Assembly (NCBI RefSeq): GCF_004359215.1
Contig: NW_027152031.1
Location: forward strand, 671,252 to 735,251
Length of the DNA: 64,000 nt
Origin: Bremia lactucae
Taxonomy: Eukaryota; Oomycota; Peronosporomycetes; Peronosporales; Peronosporaceae
Direction: 5' to 3'
Part shown: positions 1 to 9,639 of the stretch, in pieces
Layout: each line of letters opens with the position of its first letter
Position numbering within the stretch: the first letter of the stretch is position 1
The notes under the pieces: model-generated
What the model saw: only the letters and a program-made list of their open reading frames with translations
Told to the model about the DNA's origin: nothing
The model's database searches: none
Program-made: the position numbers and the translations under genes

Positions 1-203
1 ACTTAATGAGTGCGCACGAGGAGCCAGATTACAGCTCCCGTGCGACACTTAACTAAAGTTCTTAGTGCGGTGGGTGTGGACGCTAACGCGCCCACCACAA
101 CAATCTCACTGCACGCAAAGAGAAGACGGTCTAACCACTTCATCGCTGTGCTAGGGTGTGTGTCTACGTAGAGCGTGGCCGCATTATGAAGTGCCCGCCT
201 ACA
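1..203 (+). repeat. Family A 5' LTR, 3' portion (A1)
   Basis: Aligns by eye with the last ~190 bp of the A2 5' LTR (to 52090), including the shared AGAGAAGACGGT block and the terminal GCCCGCCTACA. It ends directly before a primer-binding site, so it is the end of a 5' LTR whose beginning lies outside the window. Confidence 0.75.
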
Positions 204-205
204 CT

Positions 206-214
206 TGGTAGCAC
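206..214 (+). other. Primer-binding site, family A (A1)
   Basis: TGGTAGCAC two bases after the LTR end. The first eight bases match what a tRNA 3' end reading TGCTACCA, as in many initiator Met tRNAs, would pair with. The same core is found in families B and C. Confidence 0.55.
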
Positions 215-249
215 TCGCACGACCCGCATCTCTGCGTGTGAAAGTAAGG

Positions 250-1282
250 ATGAGCCTCAATATCGACCGGGCTAATTTCCCCCACCTCTCCTAACATCTT
301 CGGGAGGTGGCAGAGCACATGGCGCAGGGACTTGGTGAACAAGCCCTGGCCAGGCTCCTGGGTAGTCCTCCTAAGACACATGTTGCTCAGTTGGGGCAGC
401 TTGAGGCATTCGTGCTCGGACAGCGGAGAGCCGCGTCAGAGGCACAGAGCCATGCTCAGGCGGAGTCCGTCACTCAGACTCAGGATGAGCTAAGGCATGA
501 GCAGGCTCGGAGCGAGGCTCTCAACAGGACTGTTGAGATGCTCTCTGCCCGGCCGCATCAGCCGAGGCTCATTCGGATGGACCCGCCCAAGTTCGATGGA
601 ACTGCGGCGCACACGATTGTCCACTGGCTTTTAGCCATGGAGCAATGTGGTGTCGACCATCTCATCGAGGACGACAGCCGGATGGTGTCGTACGCTATGT
701 CGCATCTGCGCGGTAAGGCCTCAGAGTGGGCTTACTCGGCGCTTATGGCGGACATAAAAGCGTTCCCTTCATGGGCGATCTTTAAGGAAAAGATTCGCGC
801 CATAGACCAGCCGCCGAACATCGAAGTGTTGCTTCAGGCGCGCTTCTTTGGAGCGCAACAGGCGAAGCGATCACAGCAAGAGTATGTGCAAGATGCGCTC
901 GCTGTTGGCGTCCATTACTGTAGCTCCGATTTTGGAGCACAGTAAGGTGCCCACGTTTATGAACGGACTACGGCATGGCCCATCTCAACAGACCTTTTTC
1001 AAAATGGTGCCGTCGACGATGGAAGAAACTATCCAAACTGCCTTAGTTGAGGAGCAATCCTACAACAGTGCCTCGGCAACAGCTTGGTGTAAGCCGTCGG
1101 CCGAGAGGTCAGATGCCACTCCCATGGAGTTGGGCAATGCAGACATTGTCTGTTACAAATGCGGCAAGTGCGGCCATATGATGGCTCGCTGCTATGCCAG
1201 GGTCCCTGCTGGGGCACAGATACCCAGCAAGAGGACTCCCTTCCAAAGGGCGATGGCAAGAACCAGCGTGCGAAACGCATGA
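250..1282 (+). pseudogene. gag: Family A gag, broken (A1)
   Basis: Gag polyprotein (capsid/nucleocapsid) of a Ty3/Gypsy-type element. The ATG at 250 matches the A2 gag start (52147). Codon 15 is TAA (292-294) where A2 has GAA, so the frame is closed almost at once; it reopens at 307 and runs to about 945. A frameshift near 890-930 moves the rest to another frame ending at 1282. A retrotransposon-gag-like helical region spans about 580-900. A CCHC zinc knuckle, CYKCGKCGHMMARC, lies at about 1153-1194 with all four metal ligands present. Non-functional as it stands. Confidence 0.8.
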
Positions 1283-1382
1283 GGTCTGCATCGACCACTG
1301 AGGGGTCGGGAAATGCAGGAGCGCAGTAGGGGCGTGATGCCCTACTGACGCGGACTCTGAAGCTACCCCTAAGTTTAGAGCT

Positions 1383-1735
1383 GTGGAACAAAAGGGTAGC
1401 ATTTTTCCTGAGGTCTCGAAATTTCGGATCTCAACCCTGCTGGTCTACAGCGCTCAGGTACGAGGCTATGACCAGGTGATGGCCCTCCTACTGGATTCGG
1501 GTGCATCACAAAATTTTGTGAAACTCGCGGCTCTAAGAATGAGACCGGCGATGTTTGAGTTGCTTTGCCAGGATGGCAAGCGAGAAGAGGAGACCGTTCG
1601 TTTAGCCAACGGCGCGCTCGTTAAGTCTGAGGGATTCAGGTAGAACTCGCCTTCGGCTTTAGTACATTCTCTTGTAAAGAGAAGTTCACAGTGCTAGGTA
1701 TGGAGAGTCCGTATGACCTCATCCTACGCAACCCT
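1383..1735 (+). pseudogene. Family A aspartic protease, broken (A1)
   Basis: Retropepsin-like protease region that would cleave the Gag-Pol precursor. The catalytic motif LLLDSGASQNFV is read at about 1480-1520, and the second conserved block MESPYDLIL at about 1700-1730. The frame stops at 1641-1643 and resumes in another frame, so at least one frameshift separates the two blocks. The A2 homologue lacks the DSGA motif that is kept here. Confidence 0.7.
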
Positions 1736-2052
1736 GGATAGACTGGTGTACACGCACAGTTGCGAACTCTACGTAGTACACCGGAAAGGATGTGCTCCTG
1801 CGAGAGGTGTATGCAACTGATGTCGTGTCGCACACGGTTGAGAGTGCGTTGACGGGATGTCAAATGTCACCGATTCCTACCCAGCTCGTGGAGACTGGGT
1901 TAGTAAAAAGCACGATGACAAGTAGTCATGCGTCCGAAAGTCCTGCACAAAGCCAAAAGTCTGCAACAATAGACCGCGAGCTGACAGTAAGACAAGCGTT
2001 GCATAAACCGGCACAGTGCCTAGAGCCTGGTGCGGTTGGAAGGGGTGCGTTA

Positions 2053-2657
2053 AGTCGAATGTCTTGGCTGACGCTTTATCGCGCAGACCAGACTTCGAGG
2101 TTAGACACCAGGAAAGTGTGTCTACTGCGAAAGCACAATCTAACCTGTCAACGTTGGCAGCCATGAAGGCATGCCACGTGACGAGCTCATTGGCCTCTGG
2201 AATAAAAGAGAGCTATAGTCAGGACGACCACTGTCGCCTACTGTGGGATCACTTTGGTGGACGAAAGGTTTCCCTTCCGTCACACCAGAAAGCTAAGCTA
2301 AATCGCTTAGCTACAGCGATGGCCTGTTATGGCATCAGCTGTCACCTTGTGATCCCTTCAAATCTATGCGCCTCATCACACAGATCTCAAGCTGACGATC
2401 CTTCACGGGCTCCATGATGCGCCATCTAGCTGGTAGCCGTGAAAAGACATTCTTACGAGTGTCAGAGGAATTTTGGTGGCCACACTTATATAGATGGGTG
2501 GCCAACTATATTCGCTCTTGCGAGCAGTGTCAGCGCATTAAGCCTGCACCGTTTGGCATGCCGCTCGATCATAAGAATCGGACGGGGCTCGACGTCTTTG
2601 TAGACAGACTGAGCTTAATGGTGCATTTAGAACCATGTAAACACGAGGCTCCCAACT
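2053..2657 (+). pseudogene. Family A RNase H end plus integrase fragment (A1)
   Basis: Compared with A2, the sequence jumps at about 2052 from the post-protease linker straight to the last part of RNase H (NVLADALSRRPDF), so the RT and most of RNase H (about 1.75 kb) are missing. The integrase zinc-binding end follows at 2414-2560 (FWWPHLYRWV, CEQCQR). About 84 bp is then missing before VFVDRLS, and the reading frame ends at 2657 soon after the first catalytic Asp. Not functional. Confidence 0.75.
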
Positions 2658-2689
2658 AACATTCGAGGGTGGATGTTGCAGGTGACTAA

Positions 2690-2851
2690 TACCAGTCAAC
2701 TCCAATTGAAGTAGGTGACAAATTTCCCACAGTAGACGCAATAGCGTCTACTGAAATATTTGCATCGCTAACAGCTGCATTGAGCCGTGCAGCTGCCAGC
2801 TGTGCGGCCTCACAGGCGACGCGCACGGATTTCGAAACCATGCACAATTAA
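2690..2851 (+). other. Unrecognised open stretch after A1
   Basis: A stop-bounded frame of 53 codons running from just after TAA (2687-2689) to TAA (2849-2851). It is alanine/serine-rich (TAALSRAAASCAASQ) and has GC-rich, coding-like composition in an otherwise AT-rich stretch. It has no ATG near its start and I do not recognise it. It could be a fragment of another transposon protein. Confidence 0.2.
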
Positions 2852-2961
2852 AGTTGGCTTTAAAATAAAACAAACAAGTGCTAATTTACAGACAGTGACA
2901 TAATAATACTCTCTGTCACTTTACAATAGTCACTAAAGTGACTTTTGTTTAGTGGGAATAA
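2852..2961. other. AT-rich spacer, nothing recognised
   Basis: Short AT-rich sequence with local TGTCAC/GTGAC repeats. No gene or element end was identified. Confidence 0.4.
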
Positions 2962-3467
2962 TGCAACGGGTTGTCCCGTCTCATAAATATTTTCTCTTAT
3001 AAGAGAAATTAAAATTTCATTTTATTTGAGAGGAAATAAAAAAGAAGTACAAAATTATCATCTTCATTAATTTTAATTTAATAGTTACAATATTCCCAAG
3101 TTGGTATTATTGACGCAATAAGACATTACTTTTGATAGTTGGTTAATTTAAATTTAAATTAACCCCGCCAATCGTAACAAGACACGATTAGGCGCCGCGC
3201 AAGGAGGCGTATTGCATAGCTAGTTACTAATGTATTAAAGCCAGTAGATAGAAGATCATTATGAAAAAACTTAATATATTTGTACAGTTTTACTTTTTTC
3301 CTATTCTATAGCCTTAGAATTACCTTTACTAGTTAAGACTTCTTAGCTACTTAGAACCTTCTTTTGCACGTCGTGTACGTGAAGTAGTCGAGGCACCCTA
3401 CCTTCACTGTAGTCAGTGTAGGTTGACTAGTACTGTTATCAGTTCTAGCAAAAAGTTTCCCGTTACA
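2962..3467 (+). repeat. Degenerate LTR related to family C
   Basis: Begins TGCAACGGG and ends CCCGTTACA, the same inverted termini as family C LTRs (TGTAACGGG...CCCGTTACA). Its 3' part keeps the family C order: GCACGT...GTACGTGAAGT, then GAGGCACC, then a terminal CCCGTTACA. The flanking 5-mers (AATAA, AAGAC) do not match, so no target duplication is claimed. Confidence 0.4.
3141..3164. repeat. 24-bp perfect palindrome
   Basis: GGTTAATTTAAA followed by its exact reverse complement TTTAAATTAACC, with no loop, inside the degenerate LTR. Confidence 0.9.
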
Positions 3468-3556
3468 AAGACCCACTCCAGCAACAAACAGGATTATTTT
3501 TAGCCAATCAGAATACCTCAAAATTCGGTGGGGTAAGTTAAGCAAAAACCTGGATG
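3468..3556. other. Flank of the B tandem, nothing recognised
   Basis: About 90 bp of non-repeat-like sequence before the target-site duplication. No gene was supported. Confidence 0.4.
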
Positions 3557-3561
3557 GGTCT
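3557..3561. repeat. Target-site duplication, left copy
   Basis: GGTCT directly before the outer family B LTR (3562). The same five bases follow the other outer LTR at 18363-18367. Confidence 0.75.
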
Positions 3562-4012
3562 TGTAGCGGAGCGATCTCGCTCCTAAAGTCAGAGGAAGAC
3601 TTTCAGACTCAGATAGTCACTTAGTTCTATTGAACTAATGGGTTTAACGACTCAGGGAGTCGTACAAGCTATTAGAGCTTAAGGAATACTAATTCAAGGG
3701 ATTCAGGGGTTCGTAGAATTAAGCGGCAACTCGTATCTCATACAGATCAATGCGCAAGCTTATGAAGGCACTTGACGCTTTAAGATCAAAAGGGGAACTG
3801 CAGTTTATTTTATTATGTAATCTAAAACCTTACGCTAGCTAATTAAAAAAGATTTTGGCCGCCAGATTTATATCTGGTGGCGACCACATTTATTACCCAT
3901 AACAAATGGGATTTAAGTAACTTACTATTTTAAAATTAGATAAAAGGGTATGTTACCCATTATGTAAATGTACCACAACAACGGCTCACCAACCGATGCG
4001 TGCTTCATTACA
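3562..4012 (-). repeat. Family B LTR 1 (3' LTR of B1)
   Basis: Read on the - strand it starts TGTAATG and ends CGCTACA. On the + strand it runs from TGTAGCGG to TTCATTACA, 451 bp. It is adjoined by a polypurine tract (4013-4021), which makes it the 3' LTR. It carries the CCGCCAGAT/ATCTGGTGG stem-loop shared by family B LTRs. Confidence 0.85.
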
Positions 4013-4021
4013 CCCTCCCCC
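4013..4021 (-). other. Polypurine tract of B1
   Basis: GGGGGAGGG on the - strand, directly upstream of the 3' LTR: the expected site of plus-strand priming. Confidence 0.7.
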
Positions 4022-4125
4022 ATCAGACTGTTGACACCGATTGACAACATTTGCGTCATTTCCTCTTTGAGGTTGGAACCTAAACAGCTAACAGTTTGGT
4101 TGTGTGTTTTCCATTCCTTTGTCTA

Positions 4126-5399
4126 ATGACAATCAAGCGTGAGTCACAGACTCTGAGCACCTTCCTCGACGATGAGGGAATGGTGGACTCTCTCAGAGGA
4201 GGAGGAAAAAAGCGGCGTTCGCTCACGCCTTCTCCTCCGGACGAACGTCGGCGAGCCCCGAATCCGTTCCCAGAACGTGGTGCCGTTGATGTCTAACTGC
4301 ATTGAGCAGGATACGGAACCCTGAGTCCAACATCATTCCGATTCCGCTCGATGAAGAGCAAGAGCAGATAATCCTCATAGAGGAAAGAGCTCGTCGTCGG
4401 GCTGCCGAGATAGCGAAAGCTAAAACTCATAGTGAAAAAAGATTCACCCCGCTTAGTGCGGACGAGCGTCTCAAAGAGGTAGCGGGTCACAGCTTGGGCA
4501 CCTGGATCTCCGGTGACCCGGCGAGGACGCCGAAGGAGATTGCTGCCCCCGACGCTCTTCATGAGCAATACCTTACGCCAAAGGTAATGACGCGAAGCCA
4601 GTATCTGACGCGTTTACGCGATCAAGCCCGTGGGGCTTCGGTGACCTTCATGAGGGAAATTCCGATCATTTTGTTTCCAAACGAAACAAGGAATGAAAAC
4701 GAAGTCTCATTTGAGAACTGGGTCCACCGGGCCCGCCGACTTCGTAATATTTGGAATATTAGAGTCTGCGGATAGAGGTGATGTTCGTTTGGAACGGAAG
4801 CTTCGCTTCGATTTCGCTAAGCTTAAGGCCAAAGGCAGCCGATATTTCAGTGCTTCGGTTACCCGTACAACCATGGATCGAAGCCGCACTGAGGCTATAG
4901 ATCCACCTTATCCCATTTTTAGTGGTGGAAGCGTCGTTTGACGCGAGTTGACCCTGAGCTTGGCGCTCAAAAACGTCAACGGCGTACGGGCAATCTTGCC
5001 GAAGAGGTACCTCAAACTCCCCAAGAGTTATCAGAAGAGGGGTACCCTAGCCACTTCAACAGATACTGGTATTGACCCTTGCGACGACGTCGCTTTAAAA
5101 GTTTTTCCACATGTAACTGAAGGTTCATACGCACATCGATCAGCGCGGGAGGGGGGCGAAATTTCGGCGGAAGCATTTGATGCTCTACGGCTCAGGGGCA
5201 ATTTCTTCGTGAGGTCCTTGCTCGGTTTGAGAGCTCTTTTGAGGCGGTTCTGGACCGTCTTTCGACGCTGGAGAGTCAGCAGCCTCGTTTAGAGGGCCAG
5301 CTGAACATCCTGGTGAGGTTGCAGCAATCTGAGGCACGGCCGCCTGTCTTGGCGCAAGCGCCTTCAAGTCCACGTGAGAAGGGTCCCGATATGGCTTAA
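4126..5399 (+). pseudogene. Antisense reading region of family B (B1)
   Basis: A long region on the strand opposite gag-pol, between the 3' LTR and the end of pol. It starts ATG at 4126 (MTIKRESQTLSTFLDD), shifts frame near 4296, 4760 and 4940, and ends near TAA 5397-5399. It reads as charged and helical (EEQEQIILIEERARRRAAE). Its last ~200 bp overlap the C-terminus of pol on the other strand. The same order of motifs is found in B4 (21378) and B3 (30940). I do not recognise the protein. It may be an extra retrotransposon ORF like the antisense ORFs known from some plant Ty3/Gypsy lineages. This copy is broken. Confidence 0.5.
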
Positions 5400-6535
5400 G
5401 CAAGCCAACGTAAGACACTGGGTGTGTATGCAGCTTGCTGGGAAGGTTTAGCGTATAAGCTAGGCCTTTCTTGGCCATGGTCCAATAAAGCGCGGGCGCA
5501 ATTTGGTCTTGAAGACCGCGGAAACCAAGTTGGTGGGTATGTTTTTAGCGTTTAGTAAAACTCGGTCTCCTACCATATAAGAATTAATACAGCTTTTGCC
5601 TTTGGCATCTGCTTGTTCTTTTCGTTTGTCTTGGCTATCAGCCATCGTATCCCTTACATGTCTTAAGACGCGAGAAACTCGCTTACGTGTTTCCGAACGG
5701 TTACAGGGCTGATATCAGCAAGCCTATCGGCCAATTCTCCCCACCAAGCCCTGAACCACGCAGTGGTATCGTTAGTGGAACGCGCAGGTGGGTAAGAGCG
5801 TTTATGTAGAACGGAGTATAGCCTGTAGAGGCATGTATAGCGTTACTTAACGCAAATTCCACTACTGGGAGCATGGAGCTCCAGCGCTTTGGTGTCTGAG
5901 CCACACGCTGCGTAAAACGTCTTCAATGACGCAATTGACACGTTCAGTTTGACCATCGGTATGCGGACGGTCCGCAGTGGGCATATCCAACCTGGTGCCA
6001 AGCACTCGGAAAATTGATTTCCAGAATTTACCCGTGAAACGGGGATCCCGATCAGAAACAATTGCCAGTGGCAAACCATGTTGTCGAAGCACGCGATCTA
6101 TAAACAGCTTCGCTGTACCCTCTCTAACAATGGAATCCGGCACGGCCGCTAAGTGAGCCATTTTGCTCAAACGGTCAACAAAGACCAATTAACCGGAGTT
6201 ACCGGCTGAATTTTTCGGTAGCCCAAAAACAAAATCCATACTTATAGACTCCCAGCATCCGATGGGGACGGGAAGACTCGCCAGTGGCGCAGCAGCATGT
6301 GCCGAGGGTTTTTAAACCGTTGGCACGTTTCGCATGTGCAAACATATGTGCTGACCCATTTATAAAGTTTGGGCCACCAATAACTCTGGCTGATAGAGCC
6401 GTAGGTCTTTTCTCTACCGAGATGACCACCAAGGACGGTATCGTGTGCCTCATAGAGGATCCGGTTCTTCAAATCCTCATCATGAGGAACAGCGACACGC
6501 GGAGGGTCCGCGGTGTCTGTGCAATAAAGCAACAC
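5185..6535 (-). pseudogene. Family B integrase, broken (B1)
   Basis: Integrase end of pol. From the 5' end (right): zinc-binding module with HDTVLGGHLGREKT, YWWPKLYKWV and CETCQR (6535-6300); catalytic core with VFVDRLSKMAHL, VSDRDPRFTG and DGQTERVN supplying Asp, Asp and Glu (6188-5862); core end near 5904-5701; then a GPY/F-like module (RFIGPW, GLAYTLNLPSKLHTHP) at 5530-5390 and a proline-rich tail ending at 5185. No chromodomain follows. The pieces lie in at least four frames, so no continuous protein can be made. Confidence 0.8.
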
Positions 6536-6639
6536 GTCGTTATCGATAGAAAATTGATGTAACCGTGCAGCAAACGTGCCGGTAATTTAATACCCGAATC
6601 CGAGTTCTTGGCTCGGCTCGTAGCCGAGCTACACACTGT

Positions 6640-7281
6640 TCATCCTTGGCGTAAGCCGAACGGATTATTTCAGGAATAGGTGACGAGATAGTCGTTGAAT
6701 GAGAAAGCTCAAAATCCGGCCTGCTTGATTAAGCATCGGCCAAAGCATTTTGCTTGCCGGGTTTATACTTCACCTCGAAGTTGTATTCCGCAAAAAAGAA
6801 AAGCCACCAAGCCATTCTCTGTGAGAGATGGGACGACTTGGTCGCGTGCGTAATGACGCGTGATCTGTATAAATCACAAACGGCTTAGAGCCGAGCAGAT
6901 GAACTCTGAATTTGACGAGATCATACTTCATAGCAAGTAACTCTTTGTCATGAACTGGGTAGTTTTTCTCCGCAGCTTTAAGCTGTCTAGACTCGAACGC
7001 AATATCGCGTTCGTGCCCATCATCATCTGTGTGTAACAGAGCACTGCCAATGGCAAAATCTGATGCGTCACAGACGACACTGAAATGCCAATTTGGGTTT
7101 GGCAGTGCCAGAATCGGGGCATGGATAAGACTATCCTTAGCTGCTCGAAAAGCATTATTTTCGGTGCTAGTCCAGCACCATTCTGTATCCTTTTAAGGAG
7201 ATTAGATAATGGCCTAGCCATTTCAGCGTAAGTTTCGCAATATATGTGTAGATAATTGGCGAGACCCAACCACTTACGCAA
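6640..7281 (-). pseudogene. Family B RNase H, broken (B1)
   Basis: RNase H domain that would remove RNA from the RNA-DNA hybrid. Read in shifting frames: VVCDASDFAIGSALLHTDDDG near 7090-7020, YPVHDKELLAMKYDLVKF near 6970-6910, YTDHASLR near 6870, and the connection to integrase up to about 6640. Frameshifts occur at several points. Confidence 0.7.
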
Positions 7282-7287
7282 ATCCTT

Positions 7288-8213
7288 TTAGTTTTTAGGA
7301 ACCGGCCAATCTACTATGTATTTTACCTTAGCGGGATCCGCTCTAAGGCCTCGCTTTCCAATGAAGCATCCTAAAAAAGGAACTTCGTCTGCGCCAAAAA
7401 GGCATTTAGATGCATTGGCATACAATTTGTTTGTGCGCATGCATTTGAGCACTGCTCGCAAATGGTCTAAATGGTTTTCCATATCCAACCGACCCTGCTC
7501 TGCACGACTATCGACAAAATTATCATGAAAATAAGTCTGTGCATAACCTTGATGAGGGTGGAACAGTTGCGTCACTAGACAATTAATTATCGCCGGGGCG
7601 TTGGAAAGCCTTTGTGGCAATACAACCATACCGCTTGGGGTGCTAACCGCTGTAAGTGGGATATCGTTAGCTCGCATGAGCAATTGATAGTAACTATCGA
7701 CTAAGTCCAATGCACTTTACATTGTACATCCCACCAAATTATTCTAAAATCCTTTCTACGAATGGGGGTTTATGCTGGTATAGTGACAGCATTAAGCTTA
7801 TTATAAACATGTACAATGCGCCATTTACAATTTGGCTTTTTGACACAAAATGTCGGTGTCAAATGAGGAGATTTGCTCTCTCGTACCATTCCAGCCTCGT
7901 GCTTAGCACGGAAGAAATCGTCAATGACGTCACACTGCTCCCTTGGTAAAGGCCATCGTCTTGTGACACAGTATTTGGTTCCCGGAACTAAGTCAATTTC
8001 ATGACGAACACCTCTATCCGGAGGTAAAACAGATGGTGGGTTATTACATACCACATCTTGGAATTGCTCAATCAAGGAATAAAAGGGATCTGTAGAATCT
8101 TTAAGGATCGATGACCTATTTCGCGCACTAAGTGCAGCTTTTGTGTCATCCAGGACAGCTTCGTCAAGAAGGGACGATGAGTTTAACTCAACCATAGGTC
8201 GAACGACCACCAT
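7288..8213 (-). pseudogene. Family B reverse transcriptase, active site lost (B1)
   Basis: RT fingers and palm. 8213-7770 carries [20 protein letters not shown] and [18 protein letters not shown]. 7710-7288 carries LTAVSTPSGMVV, LPQRLSNAPA and the thumb block LYANASKCLFGADEVPFLG. The catalytic box that reads YFDD in B4, C1 and A2 is YFHD here (7522-7533), so the first metal-binding Asp is replaced by His. A frame break near 7715-7770 splits the domain. Dead enzyme. Confidence 0.85.
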
Positions 8214-8253
8214 TTCAGATAAGTCGCCAGCTTTTCAGACTTAACCGCACTCA

Positions 8254-9060
8254 TCAAAAGACATTTCGTCTAGCTCTAAAAGAGCATGTCGAAGGGATTG
8301 CTGCAAGGCTAACTTCCCCCTCAATGTTACCGGTTACGCCATTTACAAGCGTATGTACTTGCTCACTCGTAGCACTATGTGAGGGTATACACGCTTCGTG
8401 TCCATCCTGTCTCGGAGTGGAGACAATACGCCTCTTAGAGGCCGACACATTCACGTCCCCGGGTTTTCCAGCCTGTATTGGTTCTATACAAGACATGGTG
8501 TCTAATTTGACATCCGACAAGGAGTTAGGTAACTTAACTTATCCAGCGAACGTTTACGTGTCGCTTCACGTACATTAGGAAGGTTTGACCCAAAAAGCCC
8601 TGGCGAAGCGCCAATAGTCACTATTGACACTCAGTATGGTTCCACCTCGGCCACCGCACTCGGTGGACTAAGACGTGCCACTCCACGTATCTCAGGGATA
8701 TTGCACCCTTGAGGTCCTGGCAAACCGCCAACAGTGTCACTACTGACACTCAGTATGATGCCACCTCGGCCGACCATACTCGGTGGACTTAGACGTGCCA
8801 TCCACGTATCTCAGGGATATTGCACCCTTGATGATTTGGTCTTAGGCCAACAATGCTTTCAGCATTTAGTGAATCGTTATTATAACGAGTGTCACTCGAC
8901 GGAGTACGTGCCGTTCCACTTATTTCTGCTGAGTCGGGCTCAGAATTATTTTTTTTAACATTAAAGTTTACTAACTCAGATTTGCCAATGTCTAAAACAC
9001 TGACAGACTCATTCAATGATCCGCGCCAATAGCGCTTTTGTTGCCTAGCAAAGGTGGGTT
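8254..9060 (-). pseudogene. Family B protease-RT linker with 119-bp duplication (B1)
   Basis: Poorly conserved spacer between protease and RT. It contains a block reading QVHTLVNGVTGNIEGEV (about 8380-8300) that is duplicated in tandem in B4, and a ~119-bp direct duplication at 8598-8714 and 8717-8833 on the DNA level. Confidence 0.55.
8598..8833. repeat. Two-copy 119-bp direct repeat (B1)
   Basis: Two units with the same order: GCCAA(T/C)AGT, CACTCAGTATG, CCACCTCGGCC, ACTCGGTGGACT, GACGTGCCA, CCACGTATCTCAGGGATATT and GCACCCTTGA. The CAGTATG and TTGCACCCTTGA landmarks are each offset by 119 bp. Confidence 0.85.
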
Positions 9061-9099
9061 CATGACTCTCCAAAACTTTGCTAGGATCATTGCGCGTAG

Positions 9100-9430
9100 C
9101 GCCTAAGGTCTAAGACCTCCAATCGATCCATGGCTCATGGTGTTCTAACCAGGCCATACCAAGGATAAGATCATATCTCGAATCCAAATCAAGGACGAGA
9201 CAGCTTTCTATACTGTCAAAGTCCAGAAACTTTATACCTAAGTTCAATGGAACTTTGGGAACAGTGACACGAGTCCCAGTCGCTAAGCGAAACGTGATTG
9301 TATCACTTCATGCGCTCTAAGCGCCTCAACGTATTGTTGACTTCCTTCAAGGGAAAGGCGTCGAGCATAATTGCAGATGATCCTGAGTCAATTAAATCGA
9401 CCGCGGCTTATCAATGCCCTTTACAGTCGC
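9100..9430 (-). pseudogene. Family B protease, broken (B1)
   Basis: Retropepsin-like region. LIDSGSSAIMLDAFPLKEV is read on the - strand at about 9412-9355, then an LDLDSRYDLILGM-like block at about 9205-9150 and AMDRLEV near 9130. Stops interrupt it (for example, after the first block). Confidence 0.65.
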
Positions 9431-9639
9431 TTGAGCGACTAGCAAGCCAGGCTTGTATTCTCGCCCCGTGCCATTGAGCACCGAGCTAATTGGGGCTAGG
9501 TTCTCTTTATTCTCACCTCCTTGAGGTTCAACAGAGCCTAGGTCTTCCCCAGTAGGGTGCACCGCACCTACTGGGTATCGACGTTTTCCCGCACCGTACC
9601 AGATCTCTGGTATAGGTCGGAGTTAGAGCTCTTTCGAGC

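Noticed and set aside
3351..3545. 64-codon - strand frame with a hydrophobic N-terminus, a possible small secreted protein
   Set aside because: Overlaps the end of a degenerate LTR, and no homologue or splice structure is visible.
4126..5399. Antisense region of family B considered as an envelope-like gene
   Set aside because: Wrong strand for a retroviral third gene, and no signal peptide or membrane helix was seen.
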